Shown in pieces: positions 1 through 5,601 of a DNA stretch of 6,388 nt. The translations under genes were made by a program, and so were the position numbers. How positions within the stretch are numbered: position 1 is the first letter of the stretch; the number at the start of each line of letters is the position of its first letter. The stretch is from DASYSL01 sp036003365. GTDB taxonomy: Bacteria > Eisenbacteria > RBG-16-71-46 > DASYSL01. The notes under the pieces are model-generated. The model was not told the origin of the DNA. It saw nothing but the letters and a program-made list of their open reading frames with translations, and made no database searches. The stretch spans positions 1 through 6,388 of the forward strand of contig DASYSL010000142.1 of NCBI GenBank assembly GCA_036003365.1, written 5' to 3'.

Positions 1-160
1 TCGGCCAGAGCGCGGCCAGCGCGGTGAGGACGATGAGCAGGGCGTGCACCTTTCCATACGTGCGGCCGAAGAGCGCCAGCACGGCCCAGCCGAACAGCGT
101 GTTCAGTAAGGACCCGAGGGAACGACCGATCCAAGCCAGAAGGGCCTGCAATAGAGCCAT
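1..160 (-). CDS. Small membrane protein, N-terminal fragment (runs off left edge)
   Basis: Reading the minus strand from an ATG at 160-158 gives 53 codons without a stop up to the window edge, so only the N-terminus is visible. The protein begins MALLQALLAWIG and continues through a hydrophobic stretch around residues 17-31 (NTLFGWAVLALFG), a short polar turn (RTYGKVH), and a second hydrophobic stretch from about residue 40 (ALLIVLTALAALWP). This looks like two membrane-inserted segments. The NTLFGWA...ALFG pattern resembles, from memory, conserved multi-pass membrane proteins of unknown function in diverse bacteria. The Shine-Dalgarno is weak: a GTGAG-like stretch lies just upstream of the ATG. 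The gene is transcribed divergently from the selenoprotein at 275. I do not assign a function. The fragment could be spurious, but its composition is typical of membrane protein rather than of an antisense shadow. Confidence 0.6.
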   Translation of the reverse strand, partial: MALLQALLAWIGRSLGSLLNTLFGWAVLALFGRTYGKVHALLIVLTALAALWP

Positions 161-213
161 GTCTCACGATTCGCGCCACGGGACGCCTCCGTCAACCCCA
201 CGGGCAAAGATTT

Positions 214-230
214 TGTCCGCCGCGGGGACA
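214..230. promoter_or_regulatory. Operator-like dyad TGTCC-N7-GGACA in divergent intergenic region
   Basis: The 17 bp are symmetrical about position 222. TGTCC (214-218) mirrors GGACA (226-230), and C220/G224 also pair. The dyad lies 44 bp upstream of the plus-strand start at 275 and 53 bp upstream of the minus-strand start at 160, inside the only intergenic gap between divergent genes. That is where a shared regulator site would be expected. It could also be chance in G+C-rich DNA or a short RNA hairpin. No regulator gene is visible, and I do not recognise the site as belonging to a named family. Confidence 0.3.
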
Positions 231-260
231 CGGCGCTCGTGACGGGCGTAGAGTGAAAAC

Positions 261-266
261 AGGAGG
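261..266 (+). promoter_or_regulatory. Shine-Dalgarno AGGAGG of the selenoprotein gene
   Basis: A perfect AGGAGG is followed by 8 nt (AAGGAACG) and the ATG at 275. This spacing selects the ATG at 275 over the in-frame ATGs at 287 and 290. A consensus ribosome binding site in front of a frame that a conventional reading would end after only 56 codons supports a real, longer translated gene. Confidence 0.8.
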
Positions 267-274
267 AAGGAACG

Positions 275-850
275 ATGCGCGCGGGGATGATGACAATCGT
301 GCTCGGTCTCACGCTTGCGGTCGCGTCGCACGCCGACCCGGAACCTTATGAAACGTTGTCGAGCGTGCGTCCTGCCGAGCTCATCAAAACGTTCAACGCC
401 GAGTCCGATCACGCGCGCCTTCTCGTCCTCCTTTCCCCTACTTGAAAGGAATGCCAGCGGGGGGCCTCCGCTCTGCAAACCTTCCTGGCGCAGAATCCCA
501 AGGGCGATGTGCGCGTCTACGTGGTGTGGGCGACGGTGCTGGAAAACGATATCGACCCGCCCACCGCGGACATCTCCGGTCTTCTCAAGGACGGTCGCGT
601 TCAGCAGTACTGGGATCCCGCGCGCGACCTCTCCGCCATGGTGCGCGCGGCCGCCGACAGCGGCATGACGGCCTTCCACGATTTCAAGACCGGCGGCCAC
701 ATGCCCTATGACATGGCGATCGTTTACAAGGCCGGGGCTCATTGGGTGGAGAGGATTCCCAAGCCGCTCTGGGTGGGCTCGCCAGTCGCGACCGCGATTC
801 CGGACCTGAACAAGCAGCTCGCCGCCGTCAGCTCGCGCGCCGCGCATTGA
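275..850 (+). CDS. Exported thioredoxin-like selenoprotein (UGA at codon 57 read as Sec, UxxC motif)
   Basis: The frame gives 191 residues if the TGA at 443-445 is read as selenocysteine (Sec57). Residues 1-20 form a signal peptide: MRAGMM, then a hydrophobic core TIVLGLTLAVA, with likely cleavage after S-H-A. The product should therefore act in the periplasm. Beta strand LLVLLSPT (49-56) leads straight into the redox motif U57-K-E-C60 at the head of a helix, the thioredoxin active-site arrangement. A second strand follows (VRVYVVW, 79-85), then a Y-W-D-P motif (112-115), then strand DMAIVYKAGAHWV (146-158). Pro144 precedes that last strand and may be the cis-Pro of the fold. The SPT-[UC]-x-x-C, VRVYVVW and WDP pattern matches, from memory, a family of bacterial thioredoxin-like proteins that occur with Sec or Cys. 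Known for the fold: thiol/disulfide or peroxide-type redox chemistry. The substrate is unknown. The gene has its own Shine-Dalgarno and converges on the efflux operon. The alternative is a gene broken by a nonsense mutation, which the SECIS hairpin and active-site placement make less likely. Confidence 0.85.
443..445 (+). other. In-frame TGA recoded as selenocysteine (Sec57)
   Basis: This TGA is in the same frame as the ATG at 275 and the terminal TGA at 848. It is the only stop codon between them. It stands three residues before Cys60, in the exact position of the nucleophilic cysteine of a CxxC thioredoxin motif. Coding continues for 134 further codons with typical G+C-rich codon choice. 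UGA is the terminator of every other completed gene in the window, so this is a context-dependent recoding and not a variant genetic code. Confidence 0.85.
452..477 (+). promoter_or_regulatory. Bacterial SECIS (bSECIS) hairpin for SelB-directed Sec insertion
   Basis: Immediately downstream of the UGA, AGCGG (456-460) pairs perfectly with CCGCT (468-472) around a 7-nt loop GGGGCCT (461-467). After a small internal loop (C455 against C473-T474), TGC (452-454) pairs with GCA (475-477), extending the helix. The first two loop bases are G. The first loop base is the 16th nucleotide after the UGA, at the near end of the accepted 16-37 nt window for bacterial SECIS elements. It is known that such hairpins lie inside the coding region and are bound by SelB carrying Sec-tRNA. 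The match to the pattern is seen directly; function is inferred. Confidence 0.75.
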
Positions 851-862
851 TTTCGCGCGCGA
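833..862. terminator. G+C-rich inverted repeat at the convergent gene junction (possible bidirectional terminator)
   Basis: TCGCGCGC (833-840) is a perfect 8-bp inverted repeat of GCGCGCGA (855-862), separated by 14 nt that contain the stop codon of the selenoprotein gene. It sits at the convergence of two transcription units whose stop codons are only 16 bp apart. Neither side has a T-tract, so it is not a canonical intrinsic terminator. Alternating CG runs also form inverted repeats easily by chance in this DNA. Confidence 0.3.
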
Positions 863-866
863 CAAG

Positions 867-1622
867 TCAGTTCAGAGCGGTCGCAAGGCCGAGGCTCCAT
901 CCGTGCGGCTCGGGAGTCACGGTCCAGCAAAAGCGCTGGAACCAGCCCATGCCGTGTTTCTCGAAATGGTTCTCGACCGCGGTCGCGGTCCACGAGCCGA
1001 GGGCCGCGCCGGCCACCACGTCGCTCGTCCAGTGCTCGTCATCGTGGATACGCGACCATCCCACGAGCCCAGCCATGGGATAGACGACGAATGGCACCCA
1101 GCGCGCTTTCGACTCGCGATCGATGGCCACCGCGGTGCAGAACGCGATCGTCGTGTGTCCTGACGGAAAGGACTCGTTGCCGCTGAAGGGCTCGAACTGG
1201 AAGGGATCGCCAGGGGAATCCTTGGGACGCTTGCGGCCGATCGCGTTCTTGAGAACGAAAGCTTCGAGGCTGGCCGTGACGTCGCTCGCGCCGATACGCA
1301 CCGTGGAGCGCACGAGCGACGGCTTGTCCGTGAGATGGGCGGCGCCCCAGGTCACGGCGAGTGCCGCGCCCACGAAGGCGGCGTTCCCGAAGGGTTCGGC
1401 GAAATCGGAGAGACCCTCCTCGAAAGCGGTGTGGGACTCGTCGGTCTCTTCCTCGATCGTGCGGTCGAGACAGGCGGCGCCGCCGATGGCGACCACCGTG
1501 GCCGCGCCCCAGAGAAGCGTGTGCGATTTTCGGTGCGCGGTCGCGGTGCTGTCGGCCGCAGGATCGGCGAGCGCCGGAGTCGCGAGAGCCAGCGTGAGAA
1601 GGACGGCGAAAGCCGTTTTCAC
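867..1622 (-). CDS. Exported PAP2-family lipid/phosphate phosphatase
   Basis: The product has 251 residues. It opens with a signal peptide (MKTAFAVLLTLALATPALA, likely cleaved after residue 19). All three signature motifs of the PAP2 phosphatase family are intact: K125-x6-R132-P133, P153-S-G-H156, and S190-R191-x5-H197-x3-D201. H156 and H197 are the family's catalytic histidines (one general acid, one nucleophile). Hydrophobic segments near 38-51, 81-95, 155-166 and 175-190 suggest membrane association, with the active site on the periplasmic side. Known substrates in the family include phosphatidate, undecaprenyl pyrophosphate, PGP and lipid A phosphates. The sequence does not decide between these. 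The GTG start (1622-1620) overlaps the RND stop codon as GTGA, so it is translationally coupled as the last gene of the efflux operon. A longer in-frame extension upstream lies antisense-like inside the RND gene and is ignored because the signal peptide begins exactly at this GTG. Confidence 0.9.
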   Translation of the reverse strand: MKTAFAVLLTLALATPALADPAADSTATAHRKSHTLLWGAATVVAIGGAACLDRTIEEETDESHTAFEEGLSDFAEPFGNAAFVGAALAVTWGAAHLTDKPSLVRSTVRIGASDVTASLEAFVLKNAIGRKRPKDSPGDPFQFEPFSGNESFPSGHTTIAFCTAVAIDRESKARWVPFVVYPMAGLVGWSRIHDDEHWTSDVVAGAALGSWTATAVENHFEKHGMGWFQRFCWTVTPEPHGWSLGLATALN

Positions 1623-4600
1623 GAAAGCGTCGGCGCCTTCTGGCGCGCGAGCAATGACGGAAGCACGAGGAGCAGCAGGAACGCCGACACCATGAAGCCG
1701 CCGATCACGGCGATGGCGAGCGGGCGCAGGAGTGCCGACCCGGAGCCGATGCCGAGGGCGAGCGGCGTGAGCGCCGCCACCGCCGCAGCCGTGGTCATGA
1801 TCACGGGCCGCGCGCGTCGCCGCGCCGCCGCGGTCGCCGCTTCTCCGGCCGTCTCCCCCGCGGCCAGCCCGCGGCGATGCTCCATGACCAGGAAGTAGGC
1901 GTTCTCGGCCACGATCCCCACCATCATCACCGCGCCCACGAAGCTCGTGACGTTGAAAGGAACTCCGGTGACGAGCAGTGCGGCGAACACGCCGACGAGC
2001 GACGCCACGGCGACGACGACCACCGAGCCCGCCTCCCACCACGAGCGAAACGAGATCAAGAGCAGGAGCAGCACCGAGGCCGTGGCCGCGAGCAGCACGG
2101 TCGCGAGCCCCTGGAACGAAGACTTCTGCTCGCGCCACAGCCCGCCGTATTCCACGGTCATCCCGGGCGCGAGCGGAAGGTTCTTGGCGATCTTGGCCTG
2201 AATCTCGCGCATGCCCGAGCCCAGATCGCGCCCCGAGAGCCGCCCGGTGACCGCCACCATCTCGCGCTGGTCGTCGCGCTCGATCTCGGTCTCACCCGGC
2301 TGCACGGCAATGGTGGCGACGTCACCCACGCGCACCCAGTGGCCCGCGGTGGCGGGAATGCGCGCCTGGCGCAGCACGTCGACGCCGCTGGCGTCGGCGG
2401 GGAGCGGCAGGTAGACGCGCAAGGGCCACGAGCGCGCGCCGCGCTGGATCTCGCCCGCATCGATGCCCTGCAGATAAGCCTCGAGCTGGCTGGCCAGGTC
2501 GTCGCTGCTCAAACCGAGGCGCTGGGCGCCGGAGGCGGGCTGGATCTCGAGATTGGGACCGCTCACCACGACGCCGTTCCGCACGTCGACCACGCCGCGC
2601 ACGTGCTCGATCAGATCGGCGGCCTGGCGCGCGCGCTCTTGCAGCACGGCGCGATCCTCGCCGAAGAGCCGGATCTCGATCGGCTCCGGTGTGGCGATGA
2701 GATCGCCGATCACGTCCTCCACCAATTGCCCGAACTCGATGTCGAGCGTCGGCTCGGCGGCATTGATGCGTCCGCGCAGGTCGTCGGCCACCTGGTCCGA
2801 CGAGCGCCGCCGTCCGCTCTTCAAGCGCAGCACGTAGTCGCCGACGTTGGGCTCGGTGGCGAAGAAGCCGAGCTGGTCGCCGGTGCGCCGCGACCATGCG
2901 GCGATGTCGGGCACGGAGTCGAGGATGGCTTCCACGTGGCGCAGCTGACGGTCGGTCTCGGTGAGCGAGGTGCCGGGAATGGCCACGTAGTCGAGGATGA
3001 GCGAGCCCTCGTCCATCTCGGGAAGGAATCCCGTCCCCACGCCGAGGAGGAGCAAGGGAATCGCCGCCAGGAGCACGAGCGGCACCGCCCAGCCCACCCA
3101 TCCGTGACGTGGGCCGAACTGGAGCGCGCGCTCGGTCCATGCCGGTGCGTGGCGGATACCGTGCTTCTTTTCGGTGCGTGCTCCCCGTCCCACACGCGGC
3201 AGGACCAGAGCGCAGAGAAGGAGCGAGCTCGTCAGCATGAGCGCCATGCTGAGCGCGAGCACGCGGAAGAAGGCGCCGGTCACGCCGCCCAGCGACATGA
3301 ACGGCAAGAAGATGGCGAGCGTGCACAACGACGAGCCGAGCAGGGACGGAAAGACCTCGGTGATCGCCGACTCGACCGCTTCCGCGCCGGCGCCGGCGGC
3401 GAGCGCGTGATCGAAGTGCTCGACCACGACGATGGCGTCGTCGAGCACCAGGCCAACGGCGGCCGCGATGCCGCCGAGCGTCATGAGATTGAGCGACTGA
3501 TGGCCGAGCCCGAGGCCCAGCAGCGTGAGCGCGATGCTCCCCGGCAAGACGAGTGCCGCGGCCAGACCGAGGCGCAGGCTGCCGAGGAAGAACGCGACGA
3601 TGGCGATGGCCATGAGCGCGCCCACGAGCAAGCTGTCGCGCACGCTGTTCACCGAGGCGCGCACCAGGTCGGCCTGATCGTAAAAGGTCTCGACCTTGAC
3701 GTCGGGTGGCAGCGTGTTGCGGTTCTGCTCGATCCAGCGGTGCGCCGCCTTGGACAGCGCCACCGTGCTCGCGGCCGGCTGGCGCAGCAAATTGACGAGC
3801 ACTGCCTCATGGCGGTGCGCGGCGTAGCGCGTGAAGCGCGGCGCGGGCACGAGCGCGATCTTGCCGAGCTGGCCGAGCGGCACCGGCGGCCCGCTGTCCA
3901 CCGGCACCGGCACCTCACCGAGCGCATCGAGGTTGGCGGGGCGCGCGTCGGCGAGGCTCAAGTAGAGCTCACGGTTGGCTTCGAGAAGGCCGACCGTGTG
4001 CAGATCCGAGGCGCGTCGGATGGCCTCGGCCACCGTGGGCGCGTCGAGGTGGCGGCCCTCGAGGCGCGCCGGATCGAGCGTCACCGTGGCTTCGAGCGGA
4101 TCGCCGCCCTGCACGATGACCTGGGCCACGCCCGGCAGCCGCGACATCGCCGGCTGCCAGCGCACGCGCGCCAGGTCGCGCAGCTCGGCCAGACTGCGCG
4201 TCGGCGAGGTGAGCGAGAAACCGATCACCGGGAACACGACCGGGCTCATGAGACGGGTCTCGACCTGCGTCTGGTCGGGCAAGGTGCCGCGCACGGCGTC
4301 GACGCGCGCCTGCACGCGCTGCAGCGTGAGGTCCATGTTCGAGCCCCACGCACAATCGAGATTGAACTCGGCCGAGCCACGGCTCGTGGTGCTACGCATC
4401 TCGCGCACCCCGGGCACGAGCCGAAGCCCCTCCTCGAGCGGGCGCGTGACCGCGCGCAACATCTCCTGGGCCGGGCGCTCGCCGCTCTCGGCCACGACCT
4501 TGACGCGCGGGAAGGTGACCTCGGGCAGGATGGCCGAAGGCAAGCGCAGGCCGATCACGAGCCCGATGAGCACCGCCGCCGCCAGCAGCGCGTCGGCGGC

Positions 4601-4639
4601 GCGCCGCTGCGCGCGCAGGAAGCGGAAGAAACGGATCAC
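1619..4639 (-). CDS. RND-superfamily efflux pump, inner-membrane permease
   Basis: The 1006-residue protein has the usual RND length and duplicated layout: TM1 (about 15-34), periplasmic porter domain (35-335), TM2-TM6 (about 336-480), TM7 (517-536), second porter domain (537-843) and TM8-TM12 (about 844-997). TM4 carries GLVLDDAIVVVE, with Asp400-Asp401 matching the paired proton-relay aspartates of AcrB (D407/D408) and Glu407 at the segment's end. The N-terminal region has PEVTFPRV, TRPLEEGL and TSRGSAE, typical of HAE-type multidrug pumps rather than CusA/CzcA heavy-metal pumps. In TM10 the stretch GIVAENAY aligns with AcrB GLSAKNAI, placing Glu912 where AcrB has the essential Lys940. The start is GTG (4639-4637), overlapping the adaptor stop as GTGA. 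It would use proton flux to push substrates through the adaptor and outer-membrane channel encoded just upstream. The substrate cannot be inferred. Confidence 0.93.
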   Translation of the reverse strand: MIRFFRFLRAQRRAADALLAAAVLIGLVIGLRLPSAILPEVTFPRVKVVAESGERPAQEMLRAVTRPLEEGLRLVPGVREMRSTTSRGSAEFNLDCAWGSNMDLTLQRVQARVDAVRGTLPDQTQVETRLMSPVVFPVIGFSLTSPTRSLAELRDLARVRWQPAMSRLPGVAQVIVQGGDPLEATVTLDPARLEGRHLDAPTVAEAIRRASDLHTVGLLEANRELYLSLADARPANLDALGEVPVPVDSGPPVPLGQLGKIALVPAPRFTRYAAHRHEAVLVNLLRQPAASTVALSKAAHRWIEQNRNTLPPDVKVETFYDQADLVRASVNSVRDSLLVGALMAIAIVAFFLGSLRLGLAAALVLPGSIALTLLGLGLGHQSLNLMTLGGIAAAVGLVLDDAIVVVEHFDHALAAGAGAEAVESAITEVFPSLLGSSLCTLAIFLPFMSLGGVTGAFFRVLALSMALMLTSSLLLCALVLPRVGRGARTEKKHGIRHAPAWTERALQFGPRHGWVGWAVPLVLLAAIPLLLLGVGTGFLPEMDEGSLILDYVAIPGTSLTETDRQLRHVEAILDSVPDIAAWSRRTGDQLGFFATEPNVGDYVLRLKSGRRRSSDQVADDLRGRINAAEPTLDIEFGQLVEDVIGDLIATPEPIEIRLFGEDRAVLQERARQAADLIEHVRGVVDVRNGVVVSGPNLEIQPASGAQRLGLSSDDLASQLEAYLQGIDAGEIQRGARSWPLRVYLPLPADASGVDVLRQARIPATAGHWVRVGDVATIAVQPGETEIERDDQREMVAVTGRLSGRDLGSGMREIQAKIAKNLPLAPGMTVEYGGLWREQKSSFQGLATVLLAATASVLLLLLISFRSWWEAGSVVVVAVASLVGVFAALLVTGVPFNVTSFVGAVMMVGIVAENAYFLVMEHRRGLAAGETAGEAATAAARRRARPVIMTTAAAVAALTPLALGIGSGSALLRPLAIAVIGGFMVSAFLLLLVLPSLLARQKAPTLS

Positions 4640-5601
4640 TTCGCTTCCGCGACCTTGGTGCCGTCGGCCAGCCCACGCTGGCCCTCGGCCACGATGCGCG
4701 TGCCGGGCGCGAGCCCGGGCGCCGACACTTCGCGCCAGCCGTTCTCGGCGATGCCGATCGCCACTTGCCGCCAGTTGAGGACGCCTTGCGCGTCGACGAC
4801 CGCCACGCGGTGCTCACCCGTGAGATCGTCTTCGATCACGGCGGAGTCGGGGGCCGCGAGTGCGGTGCGCGGCGGGCCCAGCGTGATCTGCGCGGTGCCG
4901 AAGCGACCGAGCGCGGGCGAGGGCGTGAGCACGCCGGGCTTGAGCCAGATGAGGATCGTCTGATCGGCCTCGGACGCCATGGGCAGCACGCGCTCGACCT
5001 TGGCGACGCGCGTGGCCCCGTCGGGGACCTCGACCAAGGCCGCCTGGCCGGGCCGCACGATCGAGGCCTTGGCCGCCGGCACGTGCGCCTCGAAGACCAC
5101 CGTGCTCCAGGGCGCGATGGCCAAGATCTCGGCGGCTTCAGCGAGCGAGGAGCCGGGCTCGGCCGAGCGCCGGATGACCACGCCCGCCTCCTGCGCCACG
5201 AGCGGCACGCGCACGAGATCGCGTTGCGCGAGGTGGAGCGCGCGCTGGCCGTCGGCGCGCTCGGCGGCCGTGCGCGCTTCGCCGACCAGGATCCTGGCGC
5301 CCTGGAGGCCGGCCCACGAATCCCGCGGGATGAGCGTGCCGACGCGTTGCCCGGCGCTCACGCGGTCCCCGACCGCGACGCGCAGATCCTCGAGCTGCCC
5401 CGCCGTGGCCGCGTTGATGACGAGCTCGCTGCCCGATTGCCACTGCCCCGGCGCCGAGAGCACGTCGTGGAACGAGCGGCTCTCGAGCGCCATCGTGCGC
5501 ACCGGCACCGGAGCGCCCGCGCCTTCGCTGTCCGCCTCTTGGCCCCCGCCGCGCGAGCAGCCGGCGACCAGCACGCCCAGCAGAACGATCCACGTCTTCA
5601 T
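4636..5601 (-). CDS. RND efflux periplasmic adaptor (membrane fusion) lipoprotein
   Basis: The product has 321 residues. It starts with a lipoprotein signal ending in a lipobox LVAGC with Cys15, so it is probably lipid-anchored in the inner membrane. A Ser/Gly/Glu-rich linker follows (16-31). The first half of the lipoyl/barrel-sandwich domain is at about 55-92 (INAATAGQLEDLRVAVGDRV, 62-81). A short helical hairpin follows at about 93-130, then the second lipoyl half at about 131-163 (AGVVIRRSAEPGSSL). A beta-barrel lies at about 164-243 (VVFEAHVPAAKASIVRPGQ) and a membrane-proximal domain at about 244-321. It bridges the RND pump and the outer-membrane channel. The family is usually longer (roughly 350-420 residues), and the shortfall is mainly in the hairpin. 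The ATG at 5601-5599 is chosen by its strong Shine-Dalgarno and the lipoprotein signal. The gene overlaps the channel gene by ATGA and the pump gene by GTGA. Confidence 0.9.
   Translation of the reverse strand: MKTWIVLLGVLVAGCSRGGGQEADSEGAGAPVPVRTMALESRSFHDVLSAPGQWQSGSELVINAATAGQLEDLRVAVGDRVSAGQRVGTLIPRDSWAGLQGARILVGEARTAAERADGQRALHLAQRDLVRVPLVAQEAGVVIRRSAEPGSSLAEAAEILAIAPWSTVVFEAHVPAAKASIVRPGQAALVEVPDGATRVAKVERVLPMASEADQTILIWLKPGVLTPSPALGRFGTAQITLGPPRTALAAPDSAVIEDDLTGEHRVAVVDAQGVLNWRQVAIGIAENGWREVSAPGLAPGTRIVAEGQRGLADGTKVAEAK

Noticed and set aside
167..195. Minus-strand TTGACG (195-190) as a -35 box for the divergent membrane protein gene.
   Set aside because: The -35 match is good, but no acceptable -10 box is found 16-18 nt downstream (GAATCG or AATCGT), and the leader would be nearly absent.
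225..254. Sigma-70-like promoter GGGACA (225-230) with TAGAGT (249-254) upstream of the selenoprotein gene.
   Set aside because: Both boxes are weak, the spacing is 18, and transcription would start almost on the Shine-Dalgarno, so I do not list it as a feature.
315..711. Two alternative plus-strand frames (315-668 and 442-711) bridging the TGA region, considered as evidence for a frameshift rather than recoding.
   Set aside because: Neither frame encodes recognisable continuation of the protein. The original frame resumes directly after the TGA with the conserved Cys60 and later motifs, so no shift is needed.
275..850. Pseudogene with a nonsense mutation as the explanation for the internal TGA.
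   Set aside because: The only stop falls precisely on the catalytic position of the UxxC motif and a well-placed SECIS-like hairpin follows. The rest of the frame is intact for 134 codons. A random nonsense mutation would not predict these together, though sequencing error TGC to TGA remains formally possible.
164..865. A 233-codon minus-strand open frame covering the selenoprotein gene.
   Set aside because: It has no recognisable domain, signal or ribosome binding site, and its composition is typical of an antisense shadow. The plus strand has a consensus Shine-Dalgarno, signal peptide, thioredoxin active site and SECIS hairpin.
1623..2138. N-terminal extension of the PAP2 gene up to 2138.
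   Set aside because: The extension lies wholly within the RND coding region in another frame and is Arg/Gly/Ala-rich without a domain. A proper signal peptide begins at the GTG of 1622 in a GTGA overlap.
1877..4963. A 1028-codon open frame on the plus strand, antisense to the RND pump and part of the adaptor.
   Set aside because: It mirrors real minus-strand genes in G+C-rich DNA, where antisense stops are rare. The product is an improbable run of His, Arg, Glu, Ala and Asp with no domain, and the opposite strand encodes a clear RND pump and adaptor with all motifs.
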